Shown: positions 46,446 through 57,704 of the stretch, piece after piece
Position numbering within the stretch: position 1 is the first letter of the stretch
Layout of the letters: every line of letters begins with the position of its first letter
Assembly (NCBI GenBank): GCA_033439795.1
Contig: JAUTDP010000005.1
Location: 2,757,001-2,821,000 of the forward strand
Source: Sordaria brevicollis
Taxonomy: Eukaryota; Ascomycota; Sordariomycetes; Sordariales; Sordariaceae
Direction of reading: 5' to 3'
Length of the DNA: 64,000 nucleotides
Notes under the pieces: model-generated
Databases searched by the model: none
Seen by the model: the letters and a program-made list of their open reading frames with translations, nothing else
Told to the model about the DNA's origin: nothing
Made by a program: the position numbers and the translations under genes

Positions 46446-48323
46446 CTAAAAGGCCACGCCGGGGTTCGTCTTGACACCGCTCAGAACAGTGCCGACAGCA
46501 CCAGAAGCCGGACCAAAGTGGCCATCGCCGCCACCATGCTTCTTGGGAGACGGGCCGCCAAGAACAGCTCAGGGCACGTCATCCTCGCCCTCGTGTTTTC
46601 TCTTTTTGCCGCCTTTGTCCTTGTCCTGCCCATTCTTCCTCGCGTCTTTCTCTCCCAGCTTCCTTTCGTAACAAGCCTGGCAAAGGCCGCCTCCCTCCGT
46701 CAAGCCATCATTGGACCTGGCGTCCCCGCGGTAACAGTTCGAGCATGGCTCGATTCCCTGGGCTTGGCACGCGTTAACGTTGGCTCGCAGCTCTGGCGAC
46801 ATTGGGTTTGCAAGACACTCGAAGCATCAGCTGACTTTTCCCTTACCGGTCCGCTTCCACACCGGATTGGGGCCCGGGCAGGGCGTCTTCACTCTATTGC
46901 AAAGCTGTCCTTAACACATAGCGCGTTCAGCAAGTGGTGCGTTGGCTGCATTGCCGCTCTGCGGCTGCAAGGGCTGGGCTGGAAGCTGGTCGGGAAGGAC
47001 TGACGGTAAAGCTAATTGCGGAGCGGCGGAAATAGCCGGCGGCGTGGCAGGCGGAGCCTCGTATTGCGTGATGGAAGATCTAGCAAGTGCCGGGCCCTGC
47101 GGGTAGTGTGGAGGAGCGGCAAAGACCGCGCCATCGGGATTGGGTTGGATGAGTGGAGCGGTGCCGGTGCCGGCGCTAGCGCTGCCAAGGTTGGTGTCCG
47201 TGTTGGACGGAGGCGGTACATTGCCGGACTGCACTGAAGGATCGACCGACGGCTGAGCTGGATGCGAAACGGCCGGGCCGGGAATGGGTGCGGCAGCGAG
47301 ACCCTCGGGATCCGGGTATTGGGATTCAATGAAGGCCGGGCGATGTAAGGGCTGCGCGGATGAAGTGGTGCTAGCGCCGGCATCCTGGTTGCCACTATCG
47401 CGTTCCGTGTAAGCCGGAGGCGGAGGCAGGATATTGGCGGGCGCTGGAAAATCCACACTTACCTTAAGGGAAGAAATCGCTGCTGGCCGCATTCGTGCTG
47501 CGCGCGTTTGATGTGATGGGCAGATGGCCAATGTGCTGGTGCGTACGAGTCTGGACCATCACAGGCGCAGCAAAAGTTGCAGTGGGCTGACGAGGTAGAG
47601 CTTCTTCGGGGTGCATGAAGCCGGGATGGCCGTCGGAGCTTGTGTTGGACATTCCACTTTAGGGACCCTGCAGACTGGATGTTCCATCAGAAAGGGTGCG
47701 GTTGCCGGGATCGATATCCTCTTGATCGATTGGATGGGTGATGCCATTGACGTGCTACCGTTGAAAGTGGGCGTGCTGCCGGGCAGATAGGTTCTGCTCT
47801 GGCCGTCGCCATTGCTGAGCTGAAGGGTTCTGTACGGAATATCGGCGTACCGAGGCTTGGCTGGGACGTTGAACCTATGATGGTGGAGTCCAAATCTGTC
47901 CGGTCCAGGTGGGATGATAGGATGTTCAGCATCTCTTGGGTAGACGCCTCCATGGTTACCCAACGCATGGGAAATGCCGGGTTGGTTTGCTTCAGGCGTG
48001 TTCTGAGTGTTGTCGTAATGATGATGGACATGGACCTAACTGTTTATGGTGGATTGGTTGCCAATCAACACGATTCCATCCCCGTTCTGAGTCTCGGTGT
48101 GGCGGTTATGACCACCTGCGCCCTACGCAGGTGTGCCAAAGCCACTGCCGTTGGGCTCGTGAGCGCGATGATGTTGTTGCGGTGCGGTGTTAAGCCCAAG
48201 AGGATTGTTGGACTGTGCGTTGCCCGGCATCGCTGCATTCGGTGTCTGGCTCATGTCGTCATTTGTTCTCGAGGTGCGAGGACGTTTGCTTGGCCTGCCG
48301 GCATCGGCACCGTATCCACTCAT
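46446..48323 (-). pseudogene. Tandem family copy C, decayed but hairpin retained
   Basis: ATG at 48323-48321; N-terminus with GRPSKRPRTSR. The conserved TAG is codon 67 (48125-48123), within a perfect 7-bp hairpin. Unlike the other copies it has further lesions. A second in-frame TAG lies at 48038-48036 with no hairpin. Frames then shift (coding moves to 47652-47464, then 47531-46911). A TAA follows ERAMC (CAA in paralogues). Another shift precedes CLANPMSPELRANVNACQAQ and CSNCYRGDARSND, and a TGA interrupts near 46568. The terminus GAVGTVLSGVKTNPGVAF is intact. The extra stops are mostly CAG/CAA/CGA to TAG/TAA/TGA, that is C-to-T. It is a pseudogene, useful as a contrast between random stops and the conserved hairpin stop. 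Confidence 0.75.
48113..48133 (-). promoter_or_regulatory. Predicted A-to-I editing hairpin, copy C
   Basis: Transcript-sense CACCTGC-GTAGGGC-GCAGGTG: seven perfect pairs, 7-nt loop, UAG at loop positions 2-4. Candidate edited base: A at 48124. Confidence 0.7.
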
Positions 48324-49320
48324 GATCGCAGTCAACGACGCGGCCGTAACCCGAGACAGGACTTTGTACGATGAGGACAAGACGCGCTTTCAACTCGACT
48401 CCGCGGCGTTCGAGACGACCCTGGTGTCTGCTTCAAGCCATTCAGCTGACAGATTCTTTGACTGTGGGCGAACAGGATGGTGGTTGTTTACCAATTTGAG
48501 GTATTCGATTGATGAGTTCCTGACAAAGGAATCGATGAACCGGACGATGCTTCCTTTATGCTGGCGTTGATGCGCTTTGTTCGGGTCAAGGGGTCGAAGT
48601 CGATCTTTGCTTTGCGGAAGCCCGTGAATGATGGAGACCAAGGAAAGGTGGCCCTGGGAAAAGTTTTCTGGGGGAGGAACAAAGAGAAACGTATGTTTTA
48701 AACATGGGACAAGCCTATGTGCATGCTATGAGGTTGTCCACACTCAACAGACTGGCGAAAGGTGAACACCTCGGCTGAACGTTCTCTAGCGTCTACCTCT
48801 CCGTTGTAACGGCAACCAGGGAACGTCTGCGCTATCGATAACGTTCGAAGGGTACACTACCTTGCACTGGGCAGCTGGAGAGACAATCTCTATGGTACGT
48901 AGTTGCGGACGTGTACTTGACTTTATTTGCAGTATATCGTGTCTATACAAGTACTAACTTGAGTAGGTAACCTCCTCAAAGCTTTCCCATTTTATACCCC
49001 GGTAGTTTTCCTTCTATTTCAATTCCACCGTGTTCCACAAGCTATTCCTCCATGTCTCTTCCCTCCTCCTACCCACAAGAGACTATTTCATTCCAACCCT
49101 TCTCTCTTCCACTTGAATTCCATTGAGATTTCACCGTGATCCATAAACAATCCCTCCATGTTTCTCTTCCCTCCTCCTAACCTCGAGAAACCATTTCATT
49201 CCAGCTTTGCAATGCCCGTTTTGTTATCGACAGAGACTTCTGAGGGAACTGTTATCCCCACAACTGCTTGCGAGTACTAGTACACTCGCCATTCCTACAA
49301 GCACACGCTTGCGTCACCGC
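48324..49320. other. Intergenic between copies C and D
   Basis: No supported gene. It contains the leader region of copy C and, at 48905-49205, the downstream repeat of gene D. Confidence 0.4.
48905..49205. repeat. Downstream flank of gene D with internal tandem duplication
   Basis: Matches 46030-46235. An about 85-nt unit containing CCTCCATGT(T)TCTCTTCCC and TTCATTCCA occurs twice in tandem (about 49025-49105 and 49120-49203). Confidence 0.65.
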
Positions 49321-50972
49321 TTAGAAGGCAACACCAGGATTCATATTGATACCGCTGAAAACAGTTCCAACGGCACCAGGAGCAGCCGGGCCAAGACCAC
49401 CGTCTCCACCATCATCTTTCTTGGGAGGAGGACCTCCCGGGCCGGGTTGCGGAGCATCATCCGCTGAATCCTCAAGCTTTCTCTTCCTGCCCTTACCCTC
49501 GCCCTTCTTCCTCAGCGCGCTATTGTTGGACTTCTTGACGTAGCAACCCTCGCAAAGGCCGCCGTCTTTTGTTGAATCTGCACGACTGGGACGAATGGAA
49601 TGAGGAGGAGAAGTGGATGAAAAGAAGAAAGAAAGCTTGATTGTTGAGGAAAAGGGAAGAGCTTGCCGGGTAGGCAAGCGAGCAATATATGTACAAGTGG
49701 TGGCAATGCCATGAAACAATCTGAAACCATGTCACGATATCCTATCCATCTGGTGAGATCTCCAACATCTTTATCTCCGCCCCTAGCGTTCCCGATGTAA
49801 CAATTTGAACAAGGCTCGATATTGACGGCCTGTCTGTCGATAACGCTTTTACGTACGGCCGGGGACATGGGATTGGCAAGACAGTCGAAACAAGTGCGGC
49901 ATTTGCCTTTGCCGGTATATTTCCAAACAGGCTTGTTGTGGGGACACGGGTAGTAGACCTTTTTACGGGTGGTGCCTTGGCACATGGCCCGCTCGGGTTG
50001 CGGGTTGGGGGTACCGGAAGCGGCACCGGCAGCGGTACCGGGCGCATTGGGTGGCTGGACATGGGATTGTTGAACGGCAGGTGCAGGGCCCACAGTCGGG
50101 TGACCCTGATTGACGGGAACGGGATGGGCCGCGTCGTCGACATGGAGGCCGGGTGAGTTCAGAAAGTTGGGGTTGGGAACATGAAGCGACGGGGCTTGGT
50201 GGGCGGGAATGGCAAGCGCGGCGTTGTCGACATGCGGAGTGGGTCCATGGGGTTGTTGAACCGCGGGGAGTACAGCGGGTGACATGGAACCATAGTGGAC
50301 CGCAGCGGGAGGAGCCGCGCTATGGATAAGGAATCCGGGGGTGCTGACGGCATCAGGGCCTTGAAAGATTGAACGCAACTGAGGGCCGCCGGAGCGAAGA
50401 CCCTGGAGAGCTTGGTCGTACGAAGTGTCGTTACGGGTGTTGTCGTCGAGAGAACCGATGATGTCTTGGCGTTGGTGAGCCGGGGCCGGAGCAATTACAG
50501 CGGCAAAGGCGAAGTGTTCGTGATTGTTGGACGGGTGTTGTGCGGCAGAAAACTGACTGAAGTCAATCTCCTTCTGGTTGATGGGCCAGGCCTCAGTGTA
50601 CTGGTGTTGACCTTGGCCACTTTGGTATCCAGCCTGGCTGTTGTTCGGCTGTCCGGCCCCGGGTTGGTTCGAGGGAAAACGATTGGCGGCACTGGCTTGT
50701 GGACCCGGGTTGTTGTAGTCCACGTACATGTTACCGCCGATGAAATTGTTTGTAGTTGAGTTGACGATGTATGGGTTGTAGCCATGCAGGGTATTGCCGC
50801 TGGTGAAGTTGCTGGTTTGAGCATTGGAGCCCTCTGCCGCCTAAGCAGATGGGCTATTTCCCAAGCCATGGGCCTCAGCACTTCCTTGGGGCTGGTGTTG
50901 ATTGTTTTGGGGCTCTTGAGACATGCGGGCTCGTTTGGCCGGCCTGCCGGAATCCGTACCGTGACCGTCCAT
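49321..50972 (-). CDS. Tandem family gene D, in-frame UAG predicted to be edited; 3' intron likely
   Basis: ATG at 50972-50970; MDGHGTDSGRPAKRARMSQ carries the same basic cluster as B and C. TAG at 50843-50841 is codon 44, preceded by PSA and followed by AAEGSNAQ, and the frame then continues to 49512. The core has C-x11-C (CQGTTRKKVYYPC), VWKYTGKGKC, CFDC, 23 residues and CSNCYIGNARGGD. The last pair (GGLCEGC) and the tail KKGEGKGRKRKLED to GAVGTVFSGINMNPGVAF lie in another frame (ending 49321). An intron of about 155 nt can join them: GTGACA donor about 49734 and GTGCAG acceptor about 49580 give the right phase. No other family copy shows an intron here, so an insertion is also possible. 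Confidence 0.75.
50833..50849 (-). promoter_or_regulatory. Predicted A-to-I editing hairpin, gene D
   Basis: Transcript-sense TCTGC-TTAGGCG-GCAGA: five perfect pairs, 7-nt loop, UAG at loop positions 2-4; two further C-G pairs form beyond an A-G mismatch. Candidate edited base: A at 50842. Confidence 0.75.
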
Positions 50973-50999
50973 TGCGGATCGACACTTCCACGAGGGGAA

Positions 51000-51066
51000 C
51001 TATGTGATGAGGTGGTTAGTTGAGCGTCAATGAATGTGGATGTCAAGAAAGATCGTTGTGGCTCAC
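51000..51066 (-). other. 5' leader intron of gene D
   Basis: Transcript-sense GTGAGC donor at 51066, CAACTAACC branch point and CACATAG acceptor ending at 51000; 67 nt, 27 nt before the ATG. Confidence 0.75.
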
Positions 51067-53421
51067 CTCAAGCTACTGTTCGAGTAATCTTCTAGACAAG
51101 ATGCCTAACGTGCTTGACTGCCCACTGTTCTTTGTCGGAGTCCTTTGGCTGAGTGCGCTTGTGGCGGATCGGAAAGCTCTCTCGTGATGGGGAGAGGTGT
51201 GGTGGTACTGGACAAAGAGTGACCTCCGAGGAAAGTTTTCCGGGGAACAAGGCGGGAGGTCTGCTGTAAATACTCGAGAATTCTCAGGTACGGGACTGAT
51301 CATGCTTGGCAGGCTGGTGAAAGGTGAACAGCCCCGCGCAACCTTCAAGTTCCACTTCTCTAAGTCTATGTTGCCGTGGTATCGTCTCCACTTTTGACTG
51401 TTTTCGCATGGCGACAGGACACATGAATGGAGAACAGCAGTATTCGCCACCCTAGTTCAATGAACAGCATGGCTGAACAGTCCAAGTCTTCAGGTTGCGG
51501 TGGTCAGAGCTTCGCTGAACAGTGTACGCACGTGGGCTGGCTGTTAAGTCAAAGTCCCACCTGGCGCCGATGCAGTTGGTGAAGCGAAGAGTACGAACGA
51601 CATGGAAGCACGGAGAGAATTGTGGAAGGGCTGACACCTTCACAGTCCTGTACCCAGTACCCACGTAAGGAGAAGCGAGCAGAACATGCTCGGCTCAGTG
51701 AAAACTGTGCTGCTGGTCCTGACGGTGAGATCTTCTCGAGTGTCTTGAACACTCCTTACGATGCGTGAACAGCGATGGTGTTGAGTTCCCGGTATTCGTG
51801 CCTGTTTTCATCCTTGAATCTTCTTCATCGTCTGTAGCATTCTTTTCTACACTCTTCCGTGCTACCTCCCCCCTTAGTTGTGTTTGCGTGTAACTAGGTA
51901 CATCTCGTCAGCGACCACTTTCATTCAATTTCGAAGAACCGTGTTTCAATCTTCGTGTTGAACCTAAGCATACAGTCATCACAGCCATTGCTGCTCGCTT
52001 GCCGTGCACGTACCTCTTTCCAACCACAATCCATAACCCCTAAGACGCTTTGGTTGGCATGCATGTACAGCATGCGGTGAGCTCGCTCTCGAGTCAATAA
52101 CGTGCCCGTGCAGTGTATATACATGACAGCTCGTTTCCTCTGAGTGATCATGCCCTTCTTCCTTTCAGAGTACAGGTTCACGTCGAAGACAAAGCCTCCT
52201 GGTTCCCCGCTTCTAGTTCCGGTCGCCCCTTCCCGTAGAGGCACTTGGAAACTTCGGTGACACTTGCCTACAATTGCCTCTGCACAACCCAAGAAGGCAG
52301 TTACAACCATCTATTTGGTCTTCCTTGGGCAGGAGCCACCACCATCTTGGTGCGTAGGTACCTACGTATACCTACCTAGTGTAGTGGCCGCAATAGGGCT
52401 GACATTCGCGTCTTTCTCGACGACATGACCCACAAACTCGGCCAGAGAAAGCCCATTTATCATCTTTCGTGGCACCCCCAGTTTTCTGGGCGATGCCAAC
52501 GTTGGGTCCTTGATCTAACTGAGTGTCACCAACACGGCAAAGACAATCTGCAGAGCTCTGAATCGTAACAGATCTTGACCAAGCGCGACCTTTCTCACAC
52601 ACGAACGAACAATACCACCGGGAAAATGCCTTCAGAAACCAGTTGATCATGACGGGATCTCATTCCTTGTGAGCACAGGACTTTGATAATTCAAAACTTC
52701 AAGTTAAACCCGATAAGGTACTTTGGTTGTATCTCATGCTATAAGGAAAGGTATGATCCCTTCTCCATTCCATATTCCATCTATGTGTCTACCCCATCCC
52801 GGCTCGGCCTGGGGGCCTTTTATTCAAATAATCGTACAAGCTAGGTACAAAGTGTAACAGGACTTATCCAGGTCAAGGCCATGAAGTGCTGCGGAAAACA
52901 TGCGACTTCTTTGTGATGGTTTCAGATCCTCTTCCCACGAGTCCCAAAATCTCACACTTCCGTTGCAGCTTGTCCTCTCGTCCTGTTGCCCAATTACCAC
53001 TCTGCTTCCCATAGTCCAACATCAAAGATCCAGTAAGCCGCGACGTATCCCAGTGTTGTACCACCTTCAAGCGCCTGGCTAATACCAACCCCGCATATAG
53101 TTCACAGCAACGGGTGAAATACCTCTAAAGGCATCATGGATGGAGATTTGTCCTCATTCAGATCCGGCAGTGATGAAACTAATAGATCCAACGAACTGAA
53201 AGACAGACCCCAGACATTCCACTCGCTCTGACACGAGCACCCAACTCCGCTTACCATTTTCCGGTCAGTAAGCCATCTGATGTTTGGTTGACGACGCACA
53301 AAATGGCATGGAAGGCAAAAAACCCGGGATATGAGCCTGGTTGATGGCCGCCAGCGTCGACTCTAAAAGAATCCCGGCACCGAGCAGTGCATCACCTAGC
53401 CGCAGCTTCAACACCGTCTCT
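51067..53421. other. No gene recognised
   Basis: Long intergenic stretch between genes D and E. It contains repeated TGAACAG words (51460-51770) and TACCTAGGTA-like words. Short frames only. Confidence 0.4.
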
Positions 53422-54792
53422 TTATTTCTTGCCGCCCTTGCGGCCTTTGCCATTGCCCGCCTTCCTCAGCTGTGCATTCTCCTTCTTGGCGTCGTAACAG
53501 ACTTGGCAGAAGCCACCGCCCTGACGAGCCGGCCTGATATAACAACTGGAGCAGGGCTCAAGGCCGGCTGCCTCGAGGTCCTGGACTACCTTCCAAGCCA
53601 CGTCAGACATCTTATTGGCCAAGCAGTAGCGACACTGCTTGGTGCGGGCCGAATTCTTCCAGATCGGTTCTGCGGGAGTCTTGACGCATGGACGGTGGAC
53701 ACCGTCCTTTGTAGAGCCCTGGCAACGGCTCCGCTCTGTCTGACCCGAGGTTGGAGAGGGTCCCGGGCCGCCCTGGTTGGCCACTGGGGCCGCATTACGA
53801 GGCCCACGCTGCGGGTGTCCAAGGGAAAGGGCGTTCGCAGAAACCTGGTTTGTTGCGATCGGTCCCTGGTAAACGTTATTACCATTTTGACCTCCCTGGC
53901 TGGCTCCGTAGTTGTTGATAACAACGTTGTTGTTGACTTGAGCCGGGTAGATGCTCGGCGGGCCGCGTGGGTTCCAAGCCGGATCACCGTTGATATAAGG
54001 AGTGGGGGTGTAATTGGGGTTGCCATTGCCGTAAGCATAACGGTCAGAGCTAGAAAGATTGGAGGTGGGATACGGGTTGTAATCGTCGTAGCCGTTGTGA
54101 TGGTAACGGCTGGATGTAGGGTTCGTAGCGAAAGCTGAGGTATAGCTCCCACTTGTATTGCTTCCGTAGCCAGTGAAGTTGGACTGGTTACCATTTGGGT
54201 AATAACCGTTGTTGTCAGGGGGGAAATAAGTGTTGTCGGGACGGTATGTGTAAGTGGCGTTATAGTTGGAAGTCGGATTGCCTCCGTAGCCGGTGGTATC
54301 GTATTGGCGACTCACGTTGGCATCCTGGTCATTATTCGGGTTGTAACCGTTGTAGTTGGGGGAGAAATAACCGCTGCCGGCGCTATGGTGCGCACTATGG
54401 TCCACTGACTGGGTTCCTCTTGTCACGGGAATGTAATTGTTGTTGGCGTTATTGTTGAATGGGGGATTAGCCGTGCTCGGGGTGTTGTAGGTGGCACCCG
54501 CGTTGCCTCCGTAGCCAGTGTAACCGAACTGGTTACTGAAGTCGTAATCCAGGGGCAAGCTTGCACTCGGGTTATAGTGGCGGTTGCCCGGGAGTGAATA
54601 GGTGCCGTCGGCGCCATACTGGGCATCCTGTCTCACAGATTCGGTGCTCGCACTGGCGGCAGGCTCTGCGCCCTACGCAGATGCCTGATGTGCCTCCTGC
54701 TGGAATCCATTGGCGTTGCTTGCTGGCTCACTTGGATGGCGTTGGCTGGTAAAACGGCTGGCATGACCATCAGTGCGGTCAAAGGGTGTCAT
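53422..54792 (-). CDS. Tandem family gene E, in-frame UAG predicted to be edited (456 aa)
   Basis: ATG at 54792-54790; 39 codons (MTPFDRTDGHASRF to HQASA) lead to TAG at 54675-54673, codon 40. The frame then runs on without interruption (GAEPAASASTESVRQDAQYG) to 53422. The middle third is rich in Asn, Tyr, Gly and Ser, with three imperfect repeats built on TGYGGN...YNPN (a prion-like tract). The core follows: CQGSTKDGVHRPC (C-x11-C), IWKNSARTKQ, CRYC, 23 residues, CSSCYIRPARQGGGFCQVC, and a basic tail KGRKGGKK. The C-terminal GAVGxVxSG motif of the siblings is absent, so this copy ends about 40 residues earlier. Without editing or readthrough only a 39-residue peptide is made. Confidence 0.8.
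54660..54687 (-). promoter_or_regulatory. Predicted A-to-I editing hairpin, gene E
   Basis: The core TCTGC-GTAGGGC-GCAGA (54665-54681) has five pairs and a 7-nt loop with UAG at positions 2-4. Beyond one bulged A the stem continues with CAGGC/GCCTG, giving ten pairs. Candidate edited base: A at 54674. Confidence 0.8.
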
Positions 54793-54828
54793 GATGTTAA
54801 TGGGAGTCCTAATAGGACAAAGACGACG

Positions 54829-54887
54829 CTATGGGCCAGTTGTTAGTCTCACATTTGTTTCACCGAGATCAATAAATGTCTTCATAC
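54829..54887 (-). other. 5' leader intron of gene E
   Basis: Transcript-sense GTATGA donor at 54887, GACTAACAAC branch region and CCATAG acceptor ending at 54829; 59 nt, 36 nt before the ATG. Confidence 0.75.
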
Positions 54888-55899
54888 CTGCCTGTAGGTG
54901 CTTCCCACAGATGGAAGCTCTGCTGTTGCCTTGGGCGAAAACAAGTCGTTGCTCGAGATGGTTGATGAAACGATGCCGAAAAGCAAATTGTCAACGCGAA
55001 GGGAGAAGGACAGTGGCGGCGCTCTGAGCGAGTGGTCGTGTTTTCCCTCTGTTTAAGTTCGATTGGCGATCCAGTTCGTACCTGTCTGCAGCTGCTCTGT
55101 AGCTCCTCTGCTGCCACCCCCACGACTGGATTTGAAGGATGTCGACTTTCTGATCGGTTGCAAAAACGATGCTGAGAAAATGCGGGTTTCACCCAATGAG
55201 GAAGGGTGACCTTGCGGTAGATTTGCCTTTAAGGTACCGCAATCGATGCAAACTTCAGTTAAAATCGCACCCAGATAAGACCGAGTTATATCCCGGCACA
55301 AGTTGGTCCCCTCCTGATGGGCGGTTATGTGCGAGGTGCAGGCTGAAAGTACGGGGTTGATGGGCTGTTGTGGATGGTTCGGCAAAAAAGAGCGAGTTAC
55401 TCTAGATTTATATCGACACAAACTGCCCCGTTTCCGGTCTCCACCGAGGGAGGTCCTCTGCAAAGGGAGTCAGGTGAATGATCGTCATCGGGCGGCAGCA
55501 AGGGTACCACCCAGGTTATCCTTCTTCACTTGTCCTTGGCGGAGGTACCTTTAGCGACGGCGGGCGTGAAGATTCCCAAAAAGCAGGGGTGTTTCCCGGT
55601 ACGGAGATACAAGGTCGCTAAGGGGAAGGAAATATGTGTAAGGGCAACAGCAGCTGACCGTATGGCTTACATGTACCACCGTAGAGGTAGAATCTCTGGA
55701 AATGTACCCCTGCTGTTCAAATGGACCTACATCAGTCTTGCGAGCTCGGTCTGTGACTTCCAAGTTGACTTCAGCTTACTTCAGCAGGACGGATCAGACA
55801 AGGGGGATATGAGATATGTTTTTGAACGTCTGATATGGAACCAAACATGAAAGGAGGTAAAGTAGATTTCATTTCAACTGTTCCTCACTGCGCCGTACA
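54888..55899. other. No gene recognised
   Basis: Promoter side of gene E. Frames such as 55053-55463 (-) lack motifs and overlap others. Confidence 0.35.
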
Positions 55900-56105
55900 G
55901 AAACATCATTGGCAGATGGCAGCCTCCGATGCCACCTAGCAACCTGTTTTGACACCTATTAGTCGCATTCCCACGCTTGGAAGGCGGGAGCCAGGCTTCG
56001 CTTGGCCCACCTGTTAGACACCGGGGCACACAGCGTGTATTTGCAGTCGAAACAAAATCCTCATGCGTAAAATACGTGGGAAGGGCACCTGCTATAGCCC
56101 CCATG
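55900..56105 (+). pseudogene. Relic copy of the 60.2-61.1 kb gene, with TGG at the stop position
   Basis: CACGCTTGGAAGGCGGGAGC (55973-55992) matches 60866-60885 except for a single base: TGG replaces TAG. The frame reads HAWKAGARLRLAHLLDTG, then YLQSK, against HA-stop-KAGARLCFAHLHNT and YLQVK. The Cys of CFAH is changed and stops follow, so the copy is dead. It preserves the ancestral Trp codon. Downstream sequence (about 56510-57000) also matches the flank of the 60-kb gene (61720-62190), so this is a true segmental duplicate. Confidence 0.75.
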
Positions 56106-56109
56106 TCTC

Positions 56110-57704
56110 GCGAGATTGGTTTTTCGTTGTATTATAAGTAAATTGCTTGGACTCAGTCTCGTATCAGTTCATACACGCCTAAAAGCTTCCATGCAGACAT
56201 CGAGTCAAAAGTCGCAGTTGTGACTCTTGCATTGTATGTGGAAGATTTGGGGTGGAATACAGACTAGCCAGTCATTCACTCAAACCCGTTGCTGTCTTTA
56301 TGCCAGGGCATTTCGGGGAATGTCTTTGACGCATGTCGTCCAGGTCGTGTTAACTTCGTTGTTGGTCTAGAACCAGACCTCATTCTTCATTGTTACGTCC
56401 GCTACGCACCCCGTTCTTTTCATCCGATCTTCCTGTAGGTACCACGAAAATCAGTCCGGACCCAAATAGTAGACGAAAACTGCCCCAGAACTGCAATGAC
56501 AGAGTGTTTGCTCAATTCGACATCTCCAAAGTGACCCGCACCATGTTGACAGTGGAGTCTTGGCGTTCAGTTATGCGCGCTTGCCCCTGAACTGCGCATG
56601 AACATCTGTGCTCTAACTTGACACAGCATTTGTAGTGGGTTCACGGTGGATTTTGTCCCTGGGTTCTGTTAGTGCACTGGCAGGCTTGGCACGAGTGACT
56701 GGAACGAAGTCGTCTCCAGAGGGCACTCCGCTGGATCTGAAAAGGATCGGGAGGATGGATTTACACGACTCTAAAACATAAACTTGGAAAGAAGTCCTAG
56801 ACACATATTCCCTTCTCCATTCTTCGCATGCGTTGATCCCTGCGTAATCCTCGAGTGTCCTAGCCCTCGACCGACGGCCCGGGCGCACGGGCCTCCTTGT
56901 TATCTAACTCCAGAGTCACAGCTCGAAGGCCGACATTCAACCCAACCTCTTTCATCTCATCCAGTTGAAGTGAAGGCTTGTCATCTTTCAGAAAAGTATT
57001 GCATTTATCTATACTTGCTTTTTCCCGAGACTTGTTCAAGAAAACAATTACTTCTGCAGCATGTTGATTTCCACTTGTTCGCCCTATGTTGCACTTCATG
57101 TTGAAGGTTCAATGATTCTAAGAGGAACGACATGCTCCTCGCTGATTTACAGGCCGAAGGAGAGGTTGCAGGCACTAGCGACGAGGACATGGCAGAACCG
57201 GCTTTGATTAGGATATATATGACCAGAACAAGAGGTATAATGTCCACGTAGTGACACAGGTGGCTCCGGCATAGACTCAATTTGTTTCTGGTCATTACCT
57301 CCATATTATAACAGGAGAGTAGACTGTAAAGGTACATCTGGGCTTGGATTAAGGCCATTGTACTAAGTGCAGCCTATACCGTTCAACCACCTAATGTGCC
57401 CTAATCGTTGGGCCTAGATCCATCAATGCCACAGAAAACCGCATCTTTCCTCCCAGCGTGGATTGTTCCATGGTATCCCTTCAACATAATCGAGGGTTGT
57501 TGTTTCTTCCAAGCCTCGGAGCCCCATAAGTGGCATCCTTTCTACCGACTCTTTCAATTATTCTGTTCGTTCCTTTGAGGCCCTGGAAATGCTCCCAGTG
57601 GGCTTCGTCATTTCGAAAGTCCCGATCATGCTCATCTTTGCTCTGGACACGTCTTTTCTCCTTCGTGCTGACATTCCATCACCAAGCGTCTTCCTAATGG
57701 TTCC
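56110..57704. other. No gene recognised; contains a duplicated segment
   Basis: No supported gene. Part of it (about 56510-57000) is the duplicated downstream flank described separately. Confidence 0.4.
56510..57000. repeat. Segmental repeat, copy 1 (pairs with 61720-62190)
   Basis: Shared words in the same order include TTGCCCCTGAACTGCGCATG, TTAGTGCA(C/T)T, GCACGGGCC(T/C)CC and CATCCCA(T)/CATCCAGTTGA. Divergence is substantial. Confidence 0.6.

Noticed and set aside
48036..48038. Second TAG of copy C as an editing site
   Set aside because: No stem can be drawn around it, and it looks like CAG changed to TAG in a dead copy.
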